Counted from the first letter of the stretch, positions 36,233-44,897 are shown. The stretch is DNA of 64,000 bases from Roseomonas elaeocarpi (GCF_042433915.1 NZ_JBHLUN010000015.1:202873-266872); one strand, 5' to 3'. Notes: generated from the sequence alone by a model not told the origin. Numbers and translations are program-made.

Positions 36233-37282
36233 TCAGGCTCCAGGGTGGGCGCGTCGCGTTGCCATCTCGTTCGCCATCCGCAGGGCGGCCAGCAGCGAGC
36301 CCGGATCGGCCCGCCCCGTGCCCGCAATGTCGAAGGCGGTGCCATGATCGGGCGAGGTCCGCACGATCGGCAATCCCAGGGTGACGTTGACGCCGCCGTC
36401 CATGTCCAGCGTCTTGAGCGGGATCAGCGCCTGGTCGTGGTACATGCACAGCGCCGCGTCGTAGCCGGCACGCGCGCGGGGCGTGAACATGGTGTCGGAG
36501 GGCAGCGGCCCCCTCGCCTCCACGCCGGCCTGGCGCAGCGCCGCCACGGCGGGGGCGACGATCTGCTCGTCCTCCTCGCCCATGCTGCCGCTCTCGCCCG
36601 CATGGGGGTTCAGCCCGGCCACGGCGAGTCGCGGGCGCGCCACGCCGAAATCCTCCCGCAGGGCGCGCGCCAGGGCGAGGCCGGTCCGCACGATCTCCTC
36701 CGTCGTCAGCTCCGCCAGCGCGCGGCGAAGCGAAACATGGATCGTCACCGGCACCACGCGGAGCTCCGGCGAGGCCAGCATCATCACCGGCGCCTCGGCC
36801 ACGTCGCACAGGGCGCCCAGGTATTCCGTATGCCCGGGGAAGCGGAAGCCGCTCTGGTAGAGCGTCGCCTTACTGATCGGGTTGGTCACCACGCCCCCCA
36901 CCTGCCCGGCCCGCGCGAGACGCACCGCCGTTTCGATCGAGCTCAGCACCGCTGGCGCGTTGGCCGGGTCCGGGGTGCCGGGAACTGTCCTGGCGGTCAG
37001 CGGGATGGGCAGCACCGGCAGGGCGCGTGCGAAGACGGCGGTGGCCGCGGCCGGGCTTTCCACGACCTCGATCGGAATGGCTCGTCCCAGGGAAAGCGCC
37101 AGCGCGTCCAGCCGATCCGGATCATCCAGCGCCACGAAAACCGGGGACCTCCCGCCGATCCGCGTGGCCTCCCCCATCCCGGCGCGCAGGGCCTGCCAGG
37201 CGGCCAGCGTCAACTCGCCGCCGATGCCGGCGGGGTCGCCCACGGTCAGGGCCAGCGGGAGGGGAGATGAATCGTCCTGCAC
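36233..37282 (-). CDS. pdxA: 4-hydroxythreonine-4-phosphate dehydrogenase
   Basis: PdxA oxidises 4-phosphohydroxy-L-threonine to supply the amine partner for PdxJ. The 349-aa protein shows LALTVGDPAGIGGEL, VVTNPISKATLYQSG, the metal ligand FPGHTEYL, VTIHVSLRRAL, GLNPHAGESGSMG, MYHDQALIPLK, and TSPDHGTAFDIAGTGRA. The GTG at 37282 is chosen because the conserved first strand follows directly; no ATG is suitably placed. pdxJ follows 7 bp downstream. Confidence 0.96.
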   Translation of the reverse strand: MQDDSSPLPLALTVGDPAGIGGELTLAAWQALRAGMGEATRIGGRSPVFVALDDPDRLDALALSLGRAIPIEVVESPAAATAVFARALPVLPIPLTARTVPGTPDPANAPAVLSSIETAVRLARAGQVGGVVTNPISKATLYQSGFRFPGHTEYLGALCDVAEAPVMMLASPELRVVPVTIHVSLRRALAELTTEEIVRTGLALARALREDFGVARPRLAVAGLNPHAGESGSMGEEDEQIVAPAVAALRQAGVEARGPLPSDTMFTPRARAGYDAALCMYHDQALIPLKTLDMDGGVNVTLGLPIVRTSPDHGTAFDIAGTGRADPGSLLAALRMANEMATRRAHPGA

Positions 37283-37532
37283 ACCCCACAGTTGGGCGCG
37301 GCGCGGCGGAAATGAACATCGCCGACGGCCACATTGCTGCCCAGCGTCGCGGCGATCGCAAAAGTGTCCGGGGCCGACCCAGCCAGGGGCGCGGACACCC
37401 GGGCGGGGCCGGCGCAACAAGCCGCCGGCGGAGGTCACGCGGCAGCATCGTGGAAGCCGGGCCATCCCGCCTCATGCGGTTGGGCAGCCCGGGGCGGCAC
37501 CGGACCCGAAGGTCCGGCGTCGCCCTCCGGCA

Positions 37533-39257
37533 TCAAAGGTCGGGGTAGGAGTGCGTTTCCGCCGCCCCACCCGGATGCGTCACCGCGCCCAGGTGCGCCG
37601 GACCCACCAGCTGCGCGAACTTCCAGATCGCGCCGCTGTTGTAGTCGGTCTTGCGCGGCGTCCAGGCGGCGCGGCGCTCGGCCAGCTCCGCTTCCGTCAG
37701 CGCCACGTCGATGGTGCCGGCCTCGGCGTCGATGGTGATGCGGTCGCCGTTGCGGATCAGCGCGATCGGGCCGCCCACGGCCGCTTCGGGGCCCACATGG
37801 CCGATGCAGAAGCCGCGCGTGCCGCCGGAGAAGCGCCCGTCGGTGATCAGCGCCACCTTCTCACCCATGCCCTGACCGTAGATCGCGGCGGTGGTGCTCA
37901 GCATCTCGCGCATGCCCGGGCCGCCCTTGGGGCCTTCGTAGCGGATGACGATCACGTCGCCGGCCTTGTAGGCGCGCTGCTCCACCGCGGCGAAGGCGTC
38001 TTCCTCGCAATCGAAGCAGAGCGCCGTGCCCTCGAAGCGCTGCGTCTTCATGCCGGCCACCTTCACGATGGCGCCGTCGGGCGCGAGGTTGCCCTTCAGC
38101 CCCACCACGCCACCGGTGGGCGTGATCGCCTTCGACACCGGGTAGATCACGTCCTGGTCGGTCGGGAAGACCACGTCCTTGTGGTTCTCGGCCAGGGTCT
38201 TGCCGGTGACCGTCAGGCAGTCGCCGTGCAGCAGCCCGGCGTCGAGCAACGACTTGATGATGATCGGGATGCCGCCGACGTTGTGCACGTCGAGCGCCAC
38301 GTACTTTCCGCCCGGCTTGAGGTCGGCGATGTAGGGCGTGCGGCGCATGATCGCCACCACGTCGTCCATGGTGAAGCGGATGCCCGCCTCGTGCGCCAGC
38401 GCCGGCAGATGCAGGCCGGCATTGGTGGAACCACCCGTGGCGCCCACCACGACGGCCGCGTTTTCCAGCGACTTCAGGGTCACGATGTCGCGCGGGCGGA
38501 TGTTGCGGCGGATCAGCTCCATCACCGCCTTGCCCGACTCCACGGCCCAGCGGTCACGCTCCTCGTAGGGTGCGGGCGAGCCGGCGGAACCCGGCAGCGC
38601 CAGGCCGATCGCCTCGCTGACGGTGGCCATGGTGTTCGCCGTGAACTGCCCGCCGCAGGCACCGGCCGAGGGGCAGGCGGCGCATTCCAGCTCATGCAGG
38701 TCGTCGTCGGACATGTTGCCGGCAGCGTGCATGCCCACCGCCTCGAACACGTCGACCACGGTCACGTCGCGGCCCTTGAACTTCCCGGGCAGGATCGATC
38801 CGCCATACATGAACACGCTCGGCACGTTCAGGCGAACCATCGCCATCATCATGCCCGGCAGTGACTTGTCGCAGCCGGCCAGCCCCACCAGCGCGTCGTA
38901 CGAATGGCCGCGCACCGTCAGCTCCACCGTGTCGGCGATGGCGTCGCGCGAGGCCAGCGAGGACTTCATGCCCTGCGTACCCATGGCGATGCCGTCGGTC
39001 ACGGTGATCGTGGTGAACTCGCGGGGGGTGCCGTAGGCCTCCTTCACGCCGCGCTTGACGCTCTGCGCCTGACGGTTGAGCGCGATGTTGCAGGGCGCGG
39101 CCTCGTTCCAGCAGGTGGCGACACCCACCAGCGGCTGCGCGATCTCCTCCGCCGTCATGCCCATGGCGTAGTAGTAGGAGCGGTGCGGCGCGCGCTCCGG
39201 CCCGATCGTGACGTGGCGGCTCGGCAGGCGGGACTTGTCCCAACGGGCTTCGGACAT
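37533..39257 (-). CDS. ilvD: dihydroxy-acid dehydratase
   Basis: IlvD is the Fe-S dehydratase giving the 2-oxo acids of valine and isoleucine. The 574-aa protein shows HRSYYYAMGMT, VGVATCWNEAAPCNIALN, the cluster cysteines in LAGCDKSLPGMM and CPSAGACGGQFTANTM, GGSTNAGLHLPALAHEAG, and the late RFSGGTRGFCIGHVGPEA. The start is the ATG at 39257, matching the family N-terminus SEARWDKSRLPSRHV. It is separated from pdxA by 250 bp and appears to stand alone. Confidence 0.97.
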   Translation of the reverse strand: MSEARWDKSRLPSRHVTIGPERAPHRSYYYAMGMTAEEIAQPLVGVATCWNEAAPCNIALNRQAQSVKRGVKEAYGTPREFTTITVTDGIAMGTQGMKSSLASRDAIADTVELTVRGHSYDALVGLAGCDKSLPGMMMAMVRLNVPSVFMYGGSILPGKFKGRDVTVVDVFEAVGMHAAGNMSDDDLHELECAACPSAGACGGQFTANTMATVSEAIGLALPGSAGSPAPYEERDRWAVESGKAVMELIRRNIRPRDIVTLKSLENAAVVVGATGGSTNAGLHLPALAHEAGIRFTMDDVVAIMRRTPYIADLKPGGKYVALDVHNVGGIPIIIKSLLDAGLLHGDCLTVTGKTLAENHKDVVFPTDQDVIYPVSKAITPTGGVVGLKGNLAPDGAIVKVAGMKTQRFEGTALCFDCEEDAFAAVEQRAYKAGDVIVIRYEGPKGGPGMREMLSTTAAIYGQGMGEKVALITDGRFSGGTRGFCIGHVGPEAAVGGPIALIRNGDRITIDAEAGTIDVALTEAELAERRAAWTPRKTDYNSGAIWKFAQLVGPAHLGAVTHPGGAAETHSYPDL

Positions 39258-39804
39258 CTGGCGACTTCCCTGTTCGTGCGGCTCTTCTCGGCGGAACCTA
39301 TCCCTCAACTGCCCTCTCGCCACAACCGGGCACAGTTGCGAAGGGGTGAGAAAGATGCCGCAAGTGGTTCTGGCTGCCATGTGCGGAACAGGAAAGTCTG
39401 AAGGTGACACGACGCAATAAAATACCGCCTAGTGTCGTACCCTGACATTGGCGTCACTGCAGCCCGCAGTCTGGGCGAACTCGCCGCCGCCGGTCGCAGT
39501 GATCCTGGCAGCTGCATCCGCTCGAACCGGGTCGAGGCGGCAACACTTCCGAGCCTTAGCGTTCGGAGGAACTGACGATCTTCGGGCGTATGACTGTCAA
39601 AAGGGAGGCGTGGGGAACCCGGGGTTCGAACCGGGCGGCTCGGGCGGCGCTTGCCGGCAGGGAGGTGCGAACCTCACCCTGCCGCGGAGCAATGTTCAAC
39701 GGCCGGGAAAAGACTGAAGACAGGCGTCAAGCGGCACCGACAGTTCGCAGTAACGCGAGGAAGCACTCGCTCGGCTGTCCTGACTGCGCCTCTGAAACGG
39801 TAAG
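39258..39804. other. 547-bp gene-free region between ilvD and tRNA-Ser
   Basis: No convincing coding sequence is present; the open frames here are short and lack family features. It contains the upstream region of ilvD (minus), a palindrome-rich patch GAACCCGGGGTTCGAACC near 39616-39632, the strong hairpin at 39655-39684 and a weak GCGAG/CTCGC repeat near 39755-39770. The composition is less GC-rich near 39400-39440. It could hold a small RNA gene. Confidence 0.5.
39655..39684. repeat. 12-bp inverted repeat with GCGA tetraloop
   Basis: CGGCAGGG pairs with CCCTGCCG (8 bp), then AGGT with ACCT (4 bp), with a 2-nt bulge (CA) on the right arm and a GNRA-type GCGA loop on the plus strand. No T-run follows on either side, and it is about 400 bp from ilvD and 120 bp from tRNA-Ser. 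It looks like a structured-RNA element rather than a simple terminator; function unknown. Confidence 0.55.
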
Positions 39805-39897
39805 TGGCGGAGGGGATGGGATTCGAACCCACGATAGGACTTGACATCCTATAACGGTTTAGCAAACCGCCGCCTTCGGCCACTCGGCCACCCCTCC
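39805..39897 (-). tRNA. tRNA-Ser (anticodon GCT)
   Basis: The 93-nt minus-strand cloverleaf has acceptor GGAGGGG/CCCCTCC, discriminator G and encoded CCA, anticodon loop TTGCTAA (GCT) on stem CGGT/ACCG, a long class II variable arm (ATAGGATGTCAAGTCCTAT) and T-arm GTGGGTTCGAATCCCAT. It reads AGC/AGU. Confidence 0.97.
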
Positions 39898-40014
39898 GCA
39901 GGAGTGGAAAAACAACACGGCGTTGCGGGGCTGCTTCTAGCGGGCGCACCGCCCGCCGTCAAACCGTCCGGACGCGAAAGCCTGCATTCCGTTCCCAGGC
40001 CCGGCGGCGCCTCC

Positions 40015-40644
40015 TCAGGACAGGGCAACCTCGAAGCCGCGCCGGGTGGCGGGGCGCGCCATCATGCGCTCGTACCAGGCGCCGACATGGGGAAAGGCGT
40101 CAAAGGCGACCAAATGCTTCTCGTGCCGCCAGGCCCAGCCCAGGATGGCGAAGTCGGCCACGCTCGGCTCACCCTCGGTCGCCACGAAGTCATGGCCCGC
40201 GAGGCATCGGTCCAGCACGCCGTAAAGGCGGCGGGTTTCCGCGCCGTAGCGGGCGACGCCGTAGTCACGGGCCGGGCCCTCCGGCTGCGTCAGGAAATGA
40301 TGCACCTGCCCCGGCATGGGACCGAAACCGCCCATCTGCCACATCAGCCATTCCAGCACCGGCACGCGGGCCCGCAGGTCGCGCGGCAGGAAGCGGCCCG
40401 TCTTCTCGCCGAGGTAGAGCAGGATCGCGCCCGATTCGAACACCGTGATCGGCTCGCCGCCTGGCCCCTCCGGGTCGATGATGGCGGGGATCTTGTTGTT
40501 GGGGCTGATGCGCAGAAAGTCCGGCGTGAACTGCTCGTCCTTCGAGATGTTCACGGTCTTTACGCTGTAGCGGAGACCCATCTCCTCCAGGGCCACGCTG
40601 ATCTTGCGTCCGTTGGGCGTGTTCCAGGTGTGGAGCTCGATCAT
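40015..40644 (-). CDS. glutathione S-transferase family protein (YfcG/YghU-like)
   Basis: The 209-aa protein has a thioredoxin-like N-domain (IELHTWNTPNGRKISVALEE, KIPAIIDPEGPGGEP, VFESGAILLYLGEKTG) and the all-helical C-domain (SVADFAILGWAWRHE). The TPNGRKI active-site segment and ESGAILLYL glutathione-binding turn are typical of the Nu-class disulfide-bond oxidoreductases YfcG/YghU. It would act in the cytoplasm on glutathione conjugates or disulfides. It is divergent from the TM2 gene, with only 14 bp between first ATGs. Confidence 0.92.
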   Translation of the reverse strand: MIELHTWNTPNGRKISVALEEMGLRYSVKTVNISKDEQFTPDFLRISPNNKIPAIIDPEGPGGEPITVFESGAILLYLGEKTGRFLPRDLRARVPVLEWLMWQMGGFGPMPGQVHHFLTQPEGPARDYGVARYGAETRRLYGVLDRCLAGHDFVATEGEPSVADFAILGWAWRHEKHLVAFDAFPHVGAWYERMMARPATRRGFEVALS

Positions 40645-40658
40645 CGAGCCGGCCTTTC

Positions 40659-41117
40659 ATGCTTTGGCAGGGCGTGAAAGATAGCGTGAGGCCCGCGAAG
40701 GCAGAAGGAGAGAACGCCCTGTCCACCAGCAACGGCACGCCGCCACCAGCCGCCCTGCCGCCGGCCACGACCGTCCCGCCCACGATGGCACCGCCCGCGG
40801 CGGCCGCATCCGCGCCCGGGGGACTCAGCGACGCCACGGCCCTGATGCGCTACGACGCCAACAAGAAGTCCACGCTGATCGCCTACCTGCTGTGGTTCTT
40901 TCTGGGCTGGTTCGGCGCACACCGCTTCTACCTGGGCCGGACCGGCAGCGGCGTGGCACAGCTGGTGATCACGCTCGTCTCGATCACGCTGAGCTTCGTG
41001 GGCGTCGGCGTGATCGGCTTCTTCGTGGTGGGGATCTGGGCCTTCGTGGACGCCTTCCTGATCCCCGGCATCACGCGCGACCACAACAACCGGCTGATCG
41101 CGCTGCTCGGCCGCTGA
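40659..41117 (+). CDS. TM2-domain membrane protein
   Basis: The protein (152 aa from the first ATG) has a Pro/Ala-rich disordered N-terminal region and a TM2 domain: KKSTLIAYLLWFFLGWFGAH, RFYLGRTGSGVAQLV, and a second hydrophobic hairpin ending in IWAFVDAFLIPG. TM2 proteins are small two- or three-helix membrane proteins of unknown function. Start choice is uncertain. A good AAGGAG lies at 40705-40710, eight bases before an in-frame CTG at 40719, whereas the first ATG is only 14 bp from the divergent GST start. A hairpin follows the stop. Confidence 0.85.
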   Translation: MLWQGVKDSVRPAKAEGENALSTSNGTPPPAALPPATTVPPTMAPPAAAASAPGGLSDATALMRYDANKKSTLIAYLLWFFLGWFGAHRFYLGRTGSGVAQLVITLVSITLSFVGVGVIGFFVVGIWAFVDAFLIPGITRDHNNRLIALLGR

Positions 41118-41131
41118 ACCGGCCGCGCCCA

Positions 41132-41155
41132 CCCCGCGCGCCGGAACGCGCGGGG
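41132..41155. terminator. bidirectional hairpin between TM2 gene and gatB
   Basis: CCCCGCGCG and CGCGCGGGG form a perfect 9-bp stem with a 6-nt loop in the 49-bp gap between convergent genes. Location and stability fit a two-way terminator, although there is no U-tract. Confidence 0.65.
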
Positions 41156-41166
41156 CGGGACGTGGG

Positions 41167-42618
41167 TCAGCCCAGCTTGGCCTTGACGACCTCGTTCACC
41201 AGGGCCGGGTTCCCTTTGCCCTGCATGGCCTTCATGGTCTGACCCACGAAGAAGCCGAACAGCTTGTCCTTGCCGCCGCGGTATTCGGCGACCTTATCGG
41301 CGTTCTTGCTCATCACATCGTCCACCGCCGCCTCGATAGCGCCGGTGTCGGTGACCTGGCGCATGCCGCGCTCCTCGACGATCACGCCGGGCGCCTTGCC
41401 GGTCTCGACCATGATCTCGAGCACTTCCTTGGCGAGCTTGCCCGACAAGGTCTTGTCCGCGATCAGGTCCAGCAGCGCGCCCAGATCACCCGCCGAGACC
41501 GGCGAGTCCGAGATGTCGCGCTTGGTGCGGTTGAGTGCCGCGAAGAAGTCGCCGGTCACCCAGTTCGCCGCCTGCTTGGCATCGCGGCCGCGCGCCACTT
41601 CCTCGTAGAAAGCCGCCGTTTCCTTCTCCAGCACCAGCACGTGCGCGTCGTAGGGCGTCAGCCCGTACTCGTTGACGTAGCGGGCGCGGCGCTCGTCCGG
41701 CAGTTCCGGAAGCTTCGAGCGCAGCTCCTCGATCCAGCCCGGCTCCAGCACTAGCGGCGGCAGGTCCGGATCGGGGAAGTAGCGGTAGTCGTGCGCGTCC
41801 TCCTTGGAGCGCATGGAGCGCGTCACGCCACGCTGCGTGTCGAACAGGCGGGTTTCCTGCACGACCTCACCGCCGTCCTCCCAGACCTCGATCTGGCGGC
41901 GCGCCTCGGCCTCGACCGCCTGCATCACGAAGCGGATGGAGTTGACGTTCTTGACCTCGCAGCGGGTGCGGAAGCCCTCGCCCGCCTTGCGGACCGACAC
42001 GTTCACGTCGGCGCGGAGCGAGCCTTCCTCCATGTTGCCGTCGCAGGTCCCGAGGTAGCGCAGGATCTGCCGCAGCTTGGTGACGTAGGCGCCGGCCTCC
42101 TCAGGCGAACGCAGGTCGGGCTCGCTCACGATCTCCATCAGCGCCACGCCGGCGCGGTTGAGGTCGATGAACGAGCGCGACGGGTCCTGGTCGTGCAGCG
42201 ACTTGCCGGCATCCTGCTCCAGGTGGAGGCGCGTGATGCCGATCTCCTTGGTGGAGCCGTCGGAAAGCTCGATCTGGAGCTTGCCCTCGCCCACGATCGG
42301 GAACTGGAACTGGCTGATCTGATAGCCGGTCGGCAGGTCGGCGTAGAAGTAGTTCTTGCGGTCGAAGCGCGACCACGGGTTCACCTGCGCCTTGAGGCCA
42401 AGCCCCGTGCGCACTGCCTGCGCCACGCATTCCCGGTTGATCACCGGCAGCATGCCCGGCATCCCGGCATCCACGAAGGACACCTGGCTGTTGGGCTCGG
42501 CCCCGAAGGCGGTCGCCGCGCCCGAGAAGAGCTTGGCCTCGGAGGTGACCTGGGCGTGGACTTCCAGCCCGATCACCAGTTCCCACGGGCCGGTACGGCC
42601 CTCGATCGTGTAGGTCAT
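41167..42618 (-). CDS. gatB: Asp-tRNA(Asn)/Glu-tRNA(Gln) amidotransferase subunit B
   Basis: GatB binds the misacylated tRNA and activates the carboxylate as a phosphate in the GatCAB complex. The 483-aa protein shows the cradle-domain start WELVIGLEVHAQVTSEAKLF, DLPTGYQISQFQFPI, DLNRAGVALMEIVSEPDLRS, VRKAGEGFRTRCEVKNVNS and the C-terminal YqeY-like tail ending in ALVNEVVKAKL. Its ATG overlaps the stop of the inserted 168-aa gene by 4 bases (ATGA). Confidence 0.97.
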   Translation of the reverse strand: MTYTIEGRTGPWELVIGLEVHAQVTSEAKLFSGAATAFGAEPNSQVSFVDAGMPGMLPVINRECVAQAVRTGLGLKAQVNPWSRFDRKNYFYADLPTGYQISQFQFPIVGEGKLQIELSDGSTKEIGITRLHLEQDAGKSLHDQDPSRSFIDLNRAGVALMEIVSEPDLRSPEEAGAYVTKLRQILRYLGTCDGNMEEGSLRADVNVSVRKAGEGFRTRCEVKNVNSIRFVMQAVEAEARRQIEVWEDGGEVVQETRLFDTQRGVTRSMRSKEDAHDYRYFPDPDLPPLVLEPGWIEELRSKLPELPDERRARYVNEYGLTPYDAHVLVLEKETAAFYEEVARGRDAKQAANWVTGDFFAALNRTKRDISDSPVSAGDLGALLDLIADKTLSGKLAKEVLEIMVETGKAPGVIVEERGMRQVTDTGAIEAAVDDVMSKNADKVAEYRGGKDKLFGFFVGQTMKAMQGKGNPALVNEVVKAKLG

Positions 42619-43121
42619 CGACTTTCCTTCTTCGCCCAGGCGAAGACCTTCTTCTGTTCCGCTCTGAGGAAGCGTTCGTTTTCAGCAGCCGTGGCGCCGG
42701 TTTCGAACCCGAGACGCCTGGCAAGGGAAAGGAAGCCTTCGAGCGCCGGACCGCTGAGACTACCTGTGGGCACTTCTTCCATCTTCACCACGATGGCCGA
42801 GAGCAGCGGCAGCCCTTGACGGTGAGATATCAGGCAGAGTTCCCCCAGATGGTCCTTCATACGGGAACGCACCGATGCACCCCACTCGAGACCGCTGGCA
42901 TGAGCCACATCCCGGTAGCTCAGGAACTCTTCGCGCTTGGCTGCCGCTAACACGGCTTCCCGCGTCCGTTCGAGATTGAGCTTGTCGCCACCCTCTCTCC
43001 GCCGCCCAAGTTCTTCCTGAGCGGCAAGGTACAGAGGGTGGCTCGTCATGCCTCGCGTTTCCGCATTGGCGATGATCTGCTGCAAGTCGCCGAGGCTTTT
43101 GCTGGTCAGATCAACGGCCAT
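42615..43121 (-). CDS. uncharacterised 168-aa protein inside the gatCAB operon
   Basis: I do not recognise a named family with certainty. The N-terminal part (SLGDLQQIIANAETRG, LAAQEELGRRR) is a short charged helical region. The centre (REEFLSYRDVAHASGLEWGA, then HLGELCLISHRQGLPLLSAI) resembles a winged-helix-like module sometimes seen next to nuclease domains, but no nuclease motif is present. It starts one base after the gatA stop region (gap of 1 bp) and overlaps gatB by 4 bases, so it is translated with the amidotransferase subunits. Its DNA is visibly less GC-rich than gatA and gatB, suggesting a later insertion. No signal peptide or membrane helix is seen. Confidence 0.82.
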   Translation of the reverse strand: MAVDLTSKSLGDLQQIIANAETRGMTSHPLYLAAQEELGRRREGGDKLNLERTREAVLAAAKREEFLSYRDVAHASGLEWGASVRSRMKDHLGELCLISHRQGLPLLSAIVVKMEEVPTGSLSGPALEGFLSLARRLGFETGATAAENERFLRAEQKKVFAWAKKESR

Positions 43122-43122
43122 G

Positions 43123-44610
43123 TCACGCCGCGCCAGCCCTCACGCCCGGCAGCGCCGTGAAGTTTGCGGCCTGCTCGATGGCGGTTCCCACCGCGAACAC
43201 GGTTTCCTCGTCGAACGGCTTGCCGATCACCTGCAACCCCAGCGGCAGTCCGCGCGCGTCCAGCCCGGCCGGCACCGCGAGGCCCGGCAGGCCCGCGAGG
43301 TTCGCCGTCACGGTGAACACGTCGTTCAGGTACATCGCCACCGGATCGTCCTGCTTCTCGTTGGCCGCGAAGGCGGCCGACGGCGTGGCCGGCGTCAGGA
43401 TCGCGTCGACCTTGCCCCAGGCCTCGTCGAAGTCGCGCTTGATCAGCGCCCGCACCTGCTGCGCCTTGACGTAGTAGGCGTCGTAGTAGCCGGCGCTCAG
43501 CACGTAGGTGCCGATCATGATGCGGCGCTTGACCTCGGCCCCGAAGCCCGCGGCTCGGGTGCGCTCATAAAGGTCCTTCAGGTCGCCGCCCGCGTCCACG
43601 CGCTCGCCGTAGCGCACGCCGTCGTAGCGCGCGAGGTTGGAGGACGCCTCGGCCGGCGCCACGATGTAGTAGGTCGGCAGCGCGTACTTGGTGTGCGGCA
43701 GGGAGATATCGACGATCTCCGCCCCCGCCTGACGCAGCCAGTCCAAGCCCTGCTGCCACAGCGCCTCGATCTCCTGCGGCATGCCGTCCAGGCGGTACTC
43801 GCGCGGCACGCCGATGCGCAGGCCCTTCACGCCCCGCGCGCAGGCGGCGGCGAAGTCCGGCACGGCAATGTCGGCCGAGGTGGAGTCCTTAGGATCGAAC
43901 CCGGACATGGAGCGGAGCAGGATCGCGCAGTCCTCGACGGTGCGCGCCACCGGCCCGGCCTGATCCAGCGAGGACGCGAAGGCCAACGTCCCCCAGCGCG
44001 AACAGCGGCCATAGGTCGGCTTGATGCCGGCGATGCCGCAGAAGGCTGCGGGCTGGCGGATCGAGCCGCCGGTGTCGGTCGCGGTCGCGCCCAGCGCCAG
44101 CCGCGCGGCCACCGCCGCGGCCGAGCCGCCAGAGGAACCGCCCGGCACCAGCGCCGTGTCCGGATCGTTGGAGCGCGTCCACGGGTTCTCCACGCCGCCA
44201 TAGGCAGAGGTCGCGTTGGACGACCCCATCGCGAACTCGTCGAGGTTCACCTTGCCCAGGAACACGGCGCCGTCGCGCAACAGGTTGGCGGTGACGGTGC
44301 TCTCATAAGGCGGCACGAAGTTGCCCAAGATCTTGCTGGCCGCCGTGGTGCGGACGCCGGCGGTGCAGAACAGGTCCTTGATCGCCAGCGGCACGCCCTC
44401 GATCGGCCCGGCCTCGCCGCGCCGGCGCTTGGCGTCGGACGCCTTCGCGGCCTCCATCGCAGCATCGGCGGTCACGGTCAGGAAGGCGTTCAGGCGCGGG
44501 TTCAGCGCCTCGATGGCTTCGAGGTGCGAGCGAGTCAGCTCCTCGCTGGTGATCGCGCCCTCGTTCAGCGCGTCGACGGCGCCGCGCAGCGTGAAATCAG
44601 TGGGGCGCAT
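43123..44610 (-). CDS. gatA: Asp-tRNA(Asn)/Glu-tRNA(Gln) amidotransferase subunit A
   Basis: GatA is the amidase that releases ammonia from glutamine for transamidation. The 495-aa protein has the Ser-cisSer-Lys triad: Lys78 in VPLAIKDLF, the GGSSGGSAAAV stretch around Ser159-160, and Ser183 in TDTGGSIRQPA. It also has PTYGRCSRWGTLAFASSLDQ. The start MRPTDFTLRGAV at 44610 shares one base with the gatC stop (TAATG). It is followed one base later by the unknown gene. Confidence 0.97.
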   Translation of the reverse strand: MRPTDFTLRGAVDALNEGAITSEELTRSHLEAIEALNPRLNAFLTVTADAAMEAAKASDAKRRRGEAGPIEGVPLAIKDLFCTAGVRTTAASKILGNFVPPYESTVTANLLRDGAVFLGKVNLDEFAMGSSNATSAYGGVENPWTRSNDPDTALVPGGSSGGSAAAVAARLALGATATDTGGSIRQPAAFCGIAGIKPTYGRCSRWGTLAFASSLDQAGPVARTVEDCAILLRSMSGFDPKDSTSADIAVPDFAAACARGVKGLRIGVPREYRLDGMPQEIEALWQQGLDWLRQAGAEIVDISLPHTKYALPTYYIVAPAEASSNLARYDGVRYGERVDAGGDLKDLYERTRAAGFGAEVKRRIMIGTYVLSAGYYDAYYVKAQQVRALIKRDFDEAWGKVDAILTPATPSAAFAANEKQDDPVAMYLNDVFTVTANLAGLPGLAVPAGLDARGLPLGLQVIGKPFDEETVFAVGTAIEQAANFTALPGVRAGAA

Positions 44611-44897
44611 TATTCGACGACCTTGGGCACGGTGAAGAAGGAGCCTTCGCGGTCCGGCGCATTGGCCAGGACCTTCTCGGGGTAGCCGCCGTCGGTCACC
44701 ACGTCGTCGCGCATGCGCAGCGCCGCGATGCCGCCGCCGGCCATCGGCTCGACCCCGGTGGTGTCCACGGCCTGAAGCTGCTCGACCCAGGCCAGGATGC
44801 CGTTGAGCTCCCCTTGCAGGCGCGACACCTCGTCCTCCTCCAGGTGGATGCGGGCGAGCGACGCGACGCGCCGGACGGTGGCGGTATCGAGCGACAT
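44610..44897 (-). CDS. gatC: Asp-tRNA(Asn)/Glu-tRNA(Gln) amidotransferase subunit C
   Basis: GatC is the small stabilising subunit that wraps GatA and GatB. The 95-aa protein reads MSLDTATVRRVASLARIHLE, with ELNGILAWVEQLQAVDTTGV, MRDDVV and the C-terminal EGSFFTVPKVVE, all family-typical. The ATG at 44897 is preferred over an upstream in-frame ATG at 44936 that adds 13 non-conserved residues. It is first in the operon. Confidence 0.96.
   Translation of the reverse strand: MSLDTATVRRVASLARIHLEEDEVSRLQGELNGILAWVEQLQAVDTTGVEPMAGGGIAALRMRDDVVTDGGYPEKVLANAPDREGSFFTVPKVVE

Noticed and set aside
39611..39640. GGTTCGAACC-type sequence resembling a tRNA T-arm
   Set aside because: The T-stem has a mismatch on either strand and no matching acceptor or anticodon arm lies at the right distance, so this is not a tRNA or a clear tRNA fragment.
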